Source: Lachnospiraceae bacterium (GTDB lineage Bacteria > Bacillota_A > Clostridia > Lachnospirales > Lachnospiraceae). Taken from it: DNA of 64,000 bases. Shown piece by piece: positions 29,129 to 36,889 of this stretch. Numbering within the stretch: position 1 is the first letter of the stretch; each line of letters opens with the position of its first letter. The notes beneath the pieces are model-generated. The model was given only the letters and a program-made list of their open reading frames with translations. It did no database searches and had not been told where the DNA came from. A program made the translations under genes and the position numbers. The stretch covers positions 1-64,000 of the forward strand of contig JAFRMI010000055.1 of NCBI GenBank assembly GCA_017430765.1, read 5' to 3'.

Positions 29129-29779
29129 ATGAGAGAGGCTGTGGAACTTACCGGCGTCATACTGTCACATCAGCCGGTCGGGGAATTTGATAAGAGGCTT
29201 GTGATCCTCACAAGGGAGGAGGGGAAGATCACCGCCTTCGCCAGAGGTGCAAGAAGGCCGAAGAGCGCCGTGCTCGCCGCCACAAATCCGTTCGTCTTTG
29301 CAAAGTTTACCCTCTACGAGGGACGTAACGCATACACTCTCGCTTCCGCGGAAGTGGCGGAGTACTTTGACAAGCTGCCGCAGATGATTCCCGGTGTATG
29401 GTACGGGTTTTACATGCTGGAGATGGCGGATTATTTCGGGAAATGGGGCCTTCCGTCTCATGATACGGTCAATCTCCTCTTTGTGGCGTTTCGGGCGCTG
29501 CTTAAGGGGCACATGCCCCCGGATCTCATCCGAAGGGTGTTCGAGATCCGGATGCTGGTCATCAACGGGGAATATGCGCCGCCGGAGGAACCGGAAGAGA
29601 TGGAACGAAGTGCTTATCACGCGCTGGTACATGCGTCACTAAGCCCGCTTTCCGGTCTCTTTTCCTTTGATCTTTCCGAACAGGCAAAGAGAGATTTCTG
29701 CGGTGCGGCGGAGACAGCTGTGCGAAAAGCCTGCGACAGGCCCTTTAAAAGTCTTGCTGTCATTGAAGAAATGGTTTAA
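29129..29779 (+). CDS. recO: DNA repair protein RecO
   Basis: A 216-residue RecO, the mediator that loads RecA with RecR and anneals strands. The N-terminal OB fold ([38 protein letters not shown]) is typical, with [23 protein letters not shown] following. The C-terminal helical part is short and contains only two Cys, so the four-Cys zinc finger of many RecO proteins is missing. Four bases separate it from era, so the two are co-transcribed. Confidence 0.92.
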   Translation: MREAVELTGVILSHQPVGEFDKRLVILTREEGKITAFARGARRPKSAVLAATNPFVFAKFTLYEGRNAYTLASAEVAEYFDKLPQMIPGVWYGFYMLEMADYFGKWGLPSHDTVNLLFVAFRALLKGHMPPDLIRRVFEIRMLVINGEYAPPEEPEEMERSAYHALVHASLSPLSGLFSFDLSEQAKRDFCGAAETAVRKACDRPFKSLAVIEEMV

Positions 29780-29819
29780 ACTAGTGGCGTTGCCAAGATA
29801 CTATATGGGAGACAGAATC

Positions 29820-31214
29820 ATGGAAAAAACAATGGATAAAATTGTAGCTCTTTGTAAAGCCCGCGGATTTATCTATCCCGGCTCCGAGATCTACGGAGGT
29901 CTTGCCAATACATGGGACTACGGGAATCTCGGCGTAGAGCTGAAAAATAATGTGAAGCGCGCGTGGTGGCAGAAGTTTGTGCAGGAGAGCCCCTATAACG
30001 TCGGTCTTGACTGCGCCATCCTGATGAACCCGCAGACCTGGGTCGCGTCAGGGCACCTCGGCAGCTTCTCCGATCCTCTCATGGACTGCAAGGAATGCCA
30101 TGAAAGATTCCGCGCGGACAAACTGATTGAGGATTTTGCCTCCGCGAACGGCATCGAGCTTGAGGGTTCCGTGGACGGATGGAGCAATGAGGAGATGGAA
30201 GCGTTTGTCGAGAAGCATGCCGTCCCGTGCCCGACCTGCGGAGCGCATAATTTCACATCGATCCGTCAGTTCAACCTGATGTTCAAGACATTCCAGGGCG
30301 TCACCGAGGACGCTAAGAACACCGTGTATCTCCGCCCGGAGACCGCGCAGGGCATCTTCGTGAATTTTAAAAATGTGCAGCGCACTTCCCGCAGAAAGGT
30401 TCCTTTCGGCATCTGCCAGATCGGAAAATCCTTCCGCAATGAGATCACGCCGGGCAATTTCACTTTCCGCACGCGTGAGTTCGAGCAGATGGAACTGGAG
30501 TTCTTCTGCAAGCCGGGAACGGATCTGGAGTGGTTCGCGTACTGGAAGGATTTCATGAAGACGTGGCTTATGGGACTTGGACTCAAGGAGGAGGAAGTCC
30601 GCTTCCGTGACCATGACCAGGCGGAACTTTCCTTCTACAGCAAGGCGACGACGGACGTGGAGTTCCTCTTCCCGTTCGGCTGGGGAGAACTCTGGGGCAT
30701 CGCTGACCGGACGGACTATGACCTCTCGAGGCATCAGGAGACATCCGGACAGGATATGAGCTACTTCGATGACGAGGCGAAGGAAAAATACATCCCGTAT
30801 GTCATCGAGCCGTCACTTGGAGCAGATCGCATGGTTCTCGCGTTCCTCTGCAGCGCGTATGATGAGGAGGTCCTTGACGCGGAGAAGAACGATGTGCGTA
30901 CCGTGCTGCATTTCCATCCGGCGCTCGCACCGGTCAAGATCGCGGTTCTGCCGCTGTCCAAGAAGCTGGCGGGTCCTGCCGAGGAGATCTACAGGACGCT
31001 TTCGAAGGACTGGAACTGTGATTATGACGACCGCGGAGCAATCGGCAAGCGCTACAGACGCGAGGACGAGATCGGCACGCCGTTCTGCATCACATATGAT
31101 TTTGATTCGGAAGAGGATCATGCCGTGACGGTGCGTGACCGTGATACGATGGAGCAGGTGCGTGTTCCGATTGCGGAACTCAGAGACTATTTCCGCGACA
31201 AATTCAGTTTCTGA
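29820..31214 (+). CDS. glyQS: Glycyl-tRNA synthetase, single-chain dimeric type
   Basis: A 464-residue class II synthetase that charges tRNA-Gly. It begins [33 protein letters not shown] and shows motif 2 ([25 protein letters not shown]), a motif 3 region ([15 protein letters not shown]) and a C-terminal anticodon-binding domain ([10 protein letters not shown]). A zinc-site-like CKEC and CPTC pair sits in the insertion. ATG 29820 is chosen because it follows GGGAG and begins the family homology; an in-frame ATG far upstream (29667) lies inside recO. The symbol glyS is also used for this form. Confidence 0.95.
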   Translation: MEKTMDKIVALCKARGFIYPGSEIYGGLANTWDYGNLGVELKNNVKRAWWQKFVQESPYNVGLDCAILMNPQTWVASGHLGSFSDPLMDCKECHERFRADKLIEDFASANGIELEGSVDGWSNEEMEAFVEKHAVPCPTCGAHNFTSIRQFNLMFKTFQGVTEDAKNTVYLRPETAQGIFVNFKNVQRTSRRKVPFGICQIGKSFRNEITPGNFTFRTREFEQMELEFFCKPGTDLEWFAYWKDFMKTWLMGLGLKEEEVRFRDHDQAELSFYSKATTDVEFLFPFGWGELWGIADRTDYDLSRHQETSGQDMSYFDDEAKEKYIPYVIEPSLGADRMVLAFLCSAYDEEVLDAEKNDVRTVLHFHPALAPVKIAVLPLSKKLAGPAEEIYRTLSKDWNCDYDDRGAIGKRYRREDEIGTPFCITYDFDSEEDHAVTVRDRDTMEQVRVPIAELRDYFRDKFSF

Positions 31215-31244
31215 TACGGATCTGAAAGAATGAATATTACCGGC

Positions 31245-31274
31245 GGGTGCATGAGTGGTGCACCCGTTTTTTTA
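31245..31274 (+). terminator. Terminator of glycyl-tRNA synthetase
   Basis: Stem CGGGTGCA/TGCACCCG (31245-31252 with 31260-31267), 7-nt loop, then seven T residues. Confidence 0.9.
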
Positions 31275-31312
31275 TATCATAGGAAACTTCGTTTCCTATG
31301 ATATAAAAAAAC
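31268..31312. repeat. Perfect 21-bp hairpin overlapping the glyQS terminator
   Basis: Arms 31268-31288 and 31292-31312 are perfectly complementary with a TTC triloop; the outer 7 bp are T7/A7. The T run is shared with the terminator before it. It is the first hairpin of the A-B-A repeat that follows and could act as a terminator from the other side. Confidence 0.85.
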
Positions 31313-31546
31313 ACTCCGTGAGGATGCACACACCGCACATAGGAAGGCAGCAAAGCTGCCGTGCGGCGGCGCAAAAGTCCGGCAAGCTCCCCTCAAGAGT
31401 GAGGGGCGGGGGAGCTGAAGTCCGCTTGCGGACTTTATTTTTCGGATAGATAATTCCTCGGAATTCCCTGTACGATAAAAAAAGCCTCCGGCAGGATGCA
31501 CACGGGCACGTATGAAGGTTGTCGCTTACGCGGACGTGCCCGGCGT
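31275..31546 (+). repeat. Composite intergenic repeat, A-B-A modules (copy 1)
   Basis: Most of the 445-bp gap between glyQS and the zinc-ribbon gene. Module A-like 31275-31370 (hairpin, A run, CTCCG..AGGATGCACAC, hairpin GGCAGC-AAA-GCTGCC). Module B 31370-31440 (CGCAAAAGTCCGGC, CTCCCCTCA..TGAGGGG..GGGGGAG, GTCCGCTTGCGGAC). Module A 31444-31546 (AATTCCTCGGAATTCC, AAGCCTCCGGCAGGATGC, CGGGCACG..CGTGCCCG). B and the second A are nearly identical to the copy at 39576-39744. No frame in it looks coding. The rest of the gap, to 31659, is a plain leader. Confidence 0.8.
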
Positions 31547-31659
31547 ATTATCACAGAACGGTTATTGCACATAATGAAACAGAATGTTATAGTTGGTTTG
31601 ATGCATTTGTATATAAAAAGTGCAGAATACGGATATGTTTTCCGGCAGAAAGGAGGGGC

Positions 31660-32769
31660 ATGGCAAAAAAATACAGCTGTAAAGTATGCGGAGCCGAGCT
31701 GTACTTCGATCCCAGCCGGGGGAAGATGCACTGTGATTACTGCGAATCAGACTTTGATCCCGCCGAATATGATTTCGTACCGGGTGAGGAGGACGGCGTG
31801 GATGAGACCATCGCGCAGGGCATCGATGAGGATACCGGAGAGGCTTCGGCGGCTGCGGAGGGACAGCAGGCTACGGATGATTCCGTATCGACAGGTGATC
31901 TGGTCGTTTACAAGTGCCCGAACTGCGGGGCGGAGGTGATCACGTCGAGCAAGACGGTCGCAACCACCTGTGTCTACTGCAACAGGGCCATTACCCTGAC
32001 GGGCAATGTCGGCGGTGAATTCCGTCCGGATTATGTTCTTCCGTTTGAAAAGACCCGCGAGGACGTGGAGAGAGCTTATAAGGAACTGTGCAGAAAATCG
32101 TTCCTGACACCCCGCCTGTTTACGAGAGAGGCTACGATCAAGAAGATCAAGGGGATGTATATTCCGTACTGGCTCTACTCTTTCAAGGGAACTGTCGCTA
32201 TGGATATTTATGGCGAAAAAGTGCATATTCACAGGCACGGGGACGACGAGATCACGGAGACAGCTTCCTACAACGTACAGGAAGAGGCGGAGGGACGCTT
32301 CAACAGAATTCCCGCGGATGCGATGAAAGAGATGGACAATCTCATGATGGATTCGCTGGAACCGTTCAATTTCGATAAGCTGCAGAAGTTTAATCCGGCT
32401 TATCTGTCCGGGTTTTACACACAGCAGTGGGATGAATCGTCATCGGACAACGAACCGAGAGCGAAGGCCAGGGCCAAGGAATCCCTGTCCGGTTCCGCGA
32501 TGCGGCACACCGGGACATTTACTTCAACGCGGATCCGAAGCGAGCATTATGACTGGACGGAACAGAGAGTCGAACAGGCCATGCTTCCCGTCTGGATGAT
32601 GTACACGGAATACAAGGGAAAGAATTATATCTTCGGAATGAACGGGCAGACCGGAAAGATTCTCGGAGAGATCCCGCAGGATCCGATGCGGCTCCTTGAA
32701 ATCGGAGGAGGTATCTTCATCCTCTCCCAAATCATCATGATGATTATAAGGGTATTGGGGGTGCTGTAA
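31660..32769 (+). CDS. Zinc-ribbon membrane protein, YdjG-like
   Basis: A 369-residue protein with two zinc ribbons, one at the N-terminus (CKVC..CDYC, about residues 7-28) and one at about 87-108 (CPNC..CVYC), a central beta-rich region and a C-terminal membrane helix (about 345-368). AGGAGG is 4-9 nt before ATG 31660; the upstream in-frame ATG at 31519 lies in the intergenic repeat. Together with the next two genes it copies the order of Bacillus subtilis ydjG-ydjH-ydjI, whose products bring the membrane-stress protein PspA to the membrane. No pspA is visible here. The family is inferred from architecture and neighbours. Confidence 0.7.
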   Translation: MAKKYSCKVCGAELYFDPSRGKMHCDYCESDFDPAEYDFVPGEEDGVDETIAQGIDEDTGEASAAAEGQQATDDSVSTGDLVVYKCPNCGAEVITSSKTVATTCVYCNRAITLTGNVGGEFRPDYVLPFEKTREDVERAYKELCRKSFLTPRLFTREATIKKIKGMYIPYWLYSFKGTVAMDIYGEKVHIHRHGDDEITETASYNVQEEAEGRFNRIPADAMKEMDNLMMDSLEPFNFDKLQKFNPAYLSGFYTQQWDESSSDNEPRAKARAKESLSGSAMRHTGTFTSTRIRSEHYDWTEQRVEQAMLPVWMMYTEYKGKNYIFGMNGQTGKILGEIPQDPMRLLEIGGGIFILSQIIMMIIRVLGVL

Positions 32770-32770
32770 T

Positions 32771-33877
32771 ATGAAACGACGAATGAGAATTACACGCCTT
32801 TCACTTCTTATGATTTTTCTGCTGGTCTTTTTCCTGCCGGTTTCCGTCTGTGCGGATGATGAGATCGTCTTTGACGATTATGTCACGGAAGGCGGGACGT
32901 CCGCTTCCGTGGAGGAGGCTATGGAGGAAGATCCTTCCGCGTCTTTCCCGGAGGCCGCAGAGACAGCCGGCGGGACGGAAGAGACGGAGACGATCATTCC
33001 GGAGGATGACACCGCAGCGGAAACAGCGGAAGAGATGCCCGCTCAGGGACCGGATACCGTCTACATTAAAGATCCCGCAGAGGCAGATGCGGAGAATACG
33101 GACGGGGACGATACGTATGTCTCCAATTCCGGAGAAGTATTTCAGATCCCCCGGGTGGACGATCCGGAAGAGCGCGTCTTTGACTATGCGGGGCTCTTCA
33201 GCAGCGGAGAGGAGAAAGCACTGCGGGGCCGGATTTCGGAGATGCAAAAGAAGAAGAAGGCGGACATCGTGATCCTGACTTCGGAGACGGTCCCGGAGGA
33301 CTATTATTACGGCACTGAGACGACGATGAAATATGCGGAGCAGTTCCTGATGGATAACGGTTTCAAAGAGGATGCCCTGATTTTCATCATCGATATGAAT
33401 AACCGTGTTCTATGGACTGCCGGACATGGAAAGTATGCCGCCGAAAAGTACGTAAAGTACGAGGAGAAGGTATACGACGCGGCCATGTACTGCGCAAAAA
33501 ACGGGGATTATTACGGTGCTGCCAATTCGTTCCTCGACGAGACGCATAAGCTCGGAAACCGTCTCTATGCCGCAAAGCCGACGTTCCTGTCGCTTCTCTT
33601 CAGTGTGGTACTGACACTGATGTCCATATTGGGACTGGAGGCGAAACACAGCGGGGCACAGCCTTCCAAGGCGCATACGCCGGCAGTGAAGACGAACCAG
33701 TATAAAACCATCAGTCACAAAGAACAGTATCTGGGAACGAGGCGCTCCGTCCGCCATATTCCGAGAAGCACAAGCAGCGGCGGAGGCGGAGACGGCGGAT
33801 TTTCCGGCGGCAGCCACTCCGGCGGCGGATTCTCCGGAGGCGGCGGCGGATTTTCCGGCGGAGGCGGAAAATTCTGA
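32771..33877 (+). CDS. TPM-domain membrane protein with Gly-rich tail, YdjH-like
   Basis: A 368-residue exported protein. It has a signal peptide (about residues 8-29), an acidic low-complexity stretch (about 35-115), a TPM domain (RVFDYAGLFSSGEEKALRGRI to about residue 265), a membrane helix near 275-295, then a short cytoplasmic part ending in GGGGG-FSGGGG repeats. TPM domains occur with such Gly/Ser tails across bacteria, and some bind metal or have phosphatase activity. It starts 1 bp after the stop of the zinc-ribbon gene and is clearly co-transcribed. Function is inferred from the trio. Confidence 0.8.
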   Translation: MKRRMRITRLSLLMIFLLVFFLPVSVCADDEIVFDDYVTEGGTSASVEEAMEEDPSASFPEAAETAGGTEETETIIPEDDTAAETAEEMPAQGPDTVYIKDPAEADAENTDGDDTYVSNSGEVFQIPRVDDPEERVFDYAGLFSSGEEKALRGRISEMQKKKKADIVILTSETVPEDYYYGTETTMKYAEQFLMDNGFKEDALIFIIDMNNRVLWTAGHGKYAAEKYVKYEEKVYDAAMYCAKNGDYYGAANSFLDETHKLGNRLYAAKPTFLSLLFSVVLTLMSILGLEAKHSGAQPSKAHTPAVKTNQYKTISHKEQYLGTRRSVRHIPRSTSSGGGGDGGFSGGSHSGGGFSGGGGGFSGGGGKF

Positions 33878-34007
33878 CCGGAGGCTTCTCACACGGGTTT
33901 CAGGATGCGTGAACTGTACGAAGATCCGCGGCACATCAATCGAAGGTGTCTGATCATAACTGCAATGGATTCTTTCTTTTAATATTCTATCTTGAAAGGA
34001 GATTATT

Positions 34008-35276
34008 ATGGGACTTATAAAGGTAGCGGCAAATGCGCTCGGAGCACTCGGCAATGCGGTCAACACCACCGGCAGCAGCCTCTGGGTGGAGTATTTTGAG
34101 AGCGGCGATATGTCCGGCGGAATTCTCATGAAGCGCGGCGTGAAGATTTCAACAGCCGGCTCCAAGAATACAAAAGGCGATCAGAATATTATCTCCTCCG
34201 GCTCCGGCATTGACGTGCAGGAAAACCAGTGTATGATCCTTGTGGAGAACGGGCGGATTGTTGATTTCTGTGCGGAACCCGGAAGATATACGTTCGATGC
34301 ATCCGCGGCGCCGTCTCTTATGAGCGGCGACAACAAAGGCCTTAAGGCTCTTGCGGCTATGATCGGATCCCAGTTCCTGGCGGGCGGCTCCAGAACTAAT
34401 ACACAGCGTGTGTTCTATATCAACCTCGGAGAAATTCAGGGATTTAAGTGGGGCTCCGGAAATATTACCTTCGATCACTGGGAGAGTGATATCGCGACGG
34501 GAAAACCCGTCTGGCATATCGCGACAACGCTCCAGGGCAACGGAATGTATTCCATTCAGGTGACGGATCCCGCAAAATTCTTCTCGGTACTCGGTGCGCA
34601 GAAAGCCGGCGCTGACGGGAATGGACTGATCACAAAAGATGACATTGAGCCGCAGATCAAGACGGAGGCGATTGCGGCGATCCGGCAGGGCGTGGGCCAG
34701 ATGTCCAAACTCCATATCCCGTACACGGAGATCGCGGCAAATGAATTCCAGCTCACGAAGGACGTCGACGCGATTCTCGACGCGTCCTGGCAGGAGACGC
34801 GCGGTATCTCCATCTTCCGCATTGCGATCGGTATGATGGACGCGGATCCGAACAGCAAGCAGAAGATCGAGAAGTATCAGGAGACGAAGGGCTACACCGA
34901 TCCGTCCATGCTCGGAGCAGCCATGGGACTGGGACAGACGGAGGCGATGCAGACAGCGGCAGGCAATACGGCCGGTGCCGTTACCGGATTTGCCGGGGTC
35001 GGCATGATGGGAGGCCTCGGAAGCGGACAGGCCAATATCGCCGGTCTCATGCAGCAGGGCCAGGCACAGCAGGCGCAGACGGCTCCGGCTCCGGCGCAGC
35101 AGGCGGCGGGCTGGACGTGCACGTCCTGCGGCGCTGTGAACAGCGGCAATTTCTGCACAAACTGCGGCAGCCCGAAACCCGCGGCCGGCAAAGCCTGCGG
35201 CAACTGCGGCTACATGGCTCCGGATCCGGCAAATCCGCCGAAATTCTGCCCGAACTGCGGGACGAAATGGGTCTGA
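34008..35276 (+). CDS. SPFH domain protein with C-terminal zinc ribbons, YdjI-like
   Basis: A 422-residue protein with an N-terminal region lacking a clear helix, an SPFH-type domain (about residues 25-300, with NTQRVFYINLGEIQGFKWG), a Gly/Met/Gln-rich linker, and two zinc ribbons at the end (CTSC..CTNC and CGNC..CPNC). Relatives are often called virion core-like or YdjI. It lies 130 bp after the TPM gene with its own AAAGGAG. In Bacillus the YdjGHI proteins recruit PspA; the SPFH partner is needed. The linker's Ala/Gln repeats are low-complexity. Confidence 0.8.
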   Translation: MGLIKVAANALGALGNAVNTTGSSLWVEYFESGDMSGGILMKRGVKISTAGSKNTKGDQNIISSGSGIDVQENQCMILVENGRIVDFCAEPGRYTFDASAAPSLMSGDNKGLKALAAMIGSQFLAGGSRTNTQRVFYINLGEIQGFKWGSGNITFDHWESDIATGKPVWHIATTLQGNGMYSIQVTDPAKFFSVLGAQKAGADGNGLITKDDIEPQIKTEAIAAIRQGVGQMSKLHIPYTEIAANEFQLTKDVDAILDASWQETRGISIFRIAIGMMDADPNSKQKIEKYQETKGYTDPSMLGAAMGLGQTEAMQTAAGNTAGAVTGFAGVGMMGGLGSGQANIAGLMQQGQAQQAQTAPAPAQQAAGWTCTSCGAVNSGNFCTNCGSPKPAAGKACGNCGYMAPDPANPPKFCPNCGTKWV

Positions 35277-35324
35277 TGAAAAAACCGCGGGCAGAACGTT
35301 ACGAATAGCTCAATAGAATGAAAC

Positions 35325-35368
35325 GGGGCCGGATGATTTCTGTCAGAAATGTCAGATTTCTCCGGCCC
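35325..35368 (+). terminator. Hairpin after the SPFH gene
   Basis: Stem GGGCCGGA/TCCGGCCC (35326-35333 with 35361-35368) enclosing an inner TTTCTG-TCAGAAA hairpin. No continuous T run follows, so termination would be partial. Confidence 0.5.
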
Positions 35369-35381
35369 TATATGCTTTTAC

Positions 35382-35410
35382 TTGATAATATGTACAGAAT
35401 AGGGTACAAT
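35382..35410 (+). promoter_or_regulatory. Promoter of the PPi-phosphofructokinase gene
   Basis: TTGATA (35382-35387), exactly 17 bp, TACAAT (35405-35410). The gene starts 64 bp downstream after a GGAGG site. Confidence 0.85.
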
Positions 35411-35473
35411 GTAAAACCGTGAAGTAGTACAACCATTTTACAATATGAACAGGATGGAGGTTACAACAACATC

Positions 35474-36733
35474 ATGGGTGTTAAAAGAAATGTAATTGTC
35501 GGCCAGTCCGGCGGCCCGACCGCAGCCATCAATTCGTCCCTTGCAGGTGTTTATAAGACCGCAAAGGACAGAGGCTATAATAAAGTTTACGGAATGCTCC
35601 ATGGAGTACAGGGCCTGATCGAAGAGAAGTACATTGATCTTTCCGAGCATATTACATCCGGGCTGGACTCTGAACTTCTGAAAAGAACACCGGCTTCTTA
35701 TCTTGGTTCCTGCCGTTTTAAGCTTCCGGAAATTCATCAGGATCACGCTCTGTATGAGAAGATCTTCGGTATCCTCAACGATCTTGAGATTGACTGCTTC
35801 ATCTATATCGGCGGCAACGACTCGATGGATACGATCAAGAAGCTCTCCGACTACGGAATGCTGACGGGCTCTGAAATCCGTTTCGTCGGCTGCCCGAAGA
35901 CCATCGACAATGACCTTGCCCTCACAGATCATACGCCCGGTTACGGCTCTGCCGCCAAGTATATCGGCACATCTGTAAAGGAAGTCATCCGTGACGGCGT
36001 TTCCATGAGGAACGCGAAGGGTCTGGTTACGGTCATTGAAATCATGGGAAGAAACGCAGGCTGGCTGACGGGCGCTTCCATTCTTGCGAAGGGAGAGGAC
36101 TGCGAAGGTCCGGATCTGATTTATCTGCCGGAGCTGGACTTTGACGTGGATGCATTTGTTGAAAAATGCAGGTCGCTCCTTGAGAAGAAGAATGCCATTG
36201 TTGCCTGTGTTTCCGAAGGTATTCACACCGCGGACGGCAAATTCATTATGGAGCTTGGGAACAATACTGATTTTGTCGATTCATTCGGCCACAAGCAGCT
36301 TACGGGAACATCCCGCGTACTGTGCGACATTCTCTCCGAGAGAATCGGATGCAAGTGCCGCTCCATCGAGTTCTCCACACTGCAGAGATCGGCGAGCCAC
36401 TGCGCGTCCAGAATTGATATCAACGAGGCCTTTGAAGTCGGCGGCGCAGCCATGAAGGCGGCGGATGAGGGTGACTCCGGAAAGATGGTGGTCTTCGTCC
36501 GCACATCCACGGATCCGTACGCTGCGGAGACCGAGGTCAAGGACGTTCATAAGATCGCCAATGACGAGCGTCTTGTCCCCAGAGAGTGGATTTCAGAGGA
36601 CGGCACCTATGTCACACGCGAATTCGAGAATTATGTGCGTCCGCTGATTCACGGCGACCTGGCTCCGATTATGGTGGATGGTATTCCGCGCCACCTTCAT
36701 AAGCCCGGCTACTATGATCTTCTTTTGTTCTGA
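35474..36733 (+). CDS. pfp: PPi-dependent 6-phosphofructokinase
   Basis: A 419-residue phosphofructokinase. Two residues that decide the phosphoryl donor are visible: GGNDS (Asp116, where ATP enzymes have Gly) and PKTIDND (Lys142, where ATP enzymes have Gly). Both match the PPi type. The catalytic Asp is D145 in the TIDND motif, and MGRNAGWLTG forms the sugar-phosphate site. It converts fructose 6-phosphate and PPi to fructose 1,6-bisphosphate reversibly. ppdK, which generates PPi, is the next gene 156 bp away with its own promoter. The donor call comes from family rules and was not tested. Confidence 0.9.
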   Translation: MGVKRNVIVGQSGGPTAAINSSLAGVYKTAKDRGYNKVYGMLHGVQGLIEEKYIDLSEHITSGLDSELLKRTPASYLGSCRFKLPEIHQDHALYEKIFGILNDLEIDCFIYIGGNDSMDTIKKLSDYGMLTGSEIRFVGCPKTIDNDLALTDHTPGYGSAAKYIGTSVKEVIRDGVSMRNAKGLVTVIEIMGRNAGWLTGASILAKGEDCEGPDLIYLPELDFDVDAFVEKCRSLLEKKNAIVACVSEGIHTADGKFIMELGNNTDFVDSFGHKQLTGTSRVLCDILSERIGCKCRSIEFSTLQRSASHCASRIDINEAFEVGGAAMKAADEGDSGKMVVFVRTSTDPYAAETEVKDVHKIANDERLVPREWISEDGTYVTREFENYVRPLIHGDLAPIMVDGIPRHLHKPGYYDLLLF

Positions 36734-36752
36734 TTTATAGAAAAAATATTGT

Positions 36753-36798
36753 ATCAGCAACTGTATGGGGACACCTGGCAGTTGCTGATGTTATTTTA
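36753..36798 (+). terminator. Terminator between pfp and ppdK
   Basis: Perfect 11-bp stem ATCAGCAACTG/CAGTTGCTGAT (36753-36763 with 36779-36789), 15-nt loop, followed by GTTATTTT. Confidence 0.8.
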
Positions 36799-36828
36799 AA
36801 AACAAATACGCAGTAATGGTAAATCTTA

Positions 36829-36837
36829 TGGTATAAT
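36829..36837 (+). promoter_or_regulatory. Extended -10 promoter of ppdK
   Basis: TGG-TATAAT (TATAAT at 36832-36837) with no recognisable -35, 52 bp before the gene. Confidence 0.65.
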
Positions 36838-36889
36838 TGATGCATCTGTTGATCAATCAAAGTTACATAAACATCCAGGAGGAAACAGT

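Noticed and set aside
33878..34007. Another copy of the intergenic repeat after the TPM gene
   Set aside because: Words such as CCGGAGGCTT and CAGGATGC occur but in a different order and spacing, so chance is the simpler reading.
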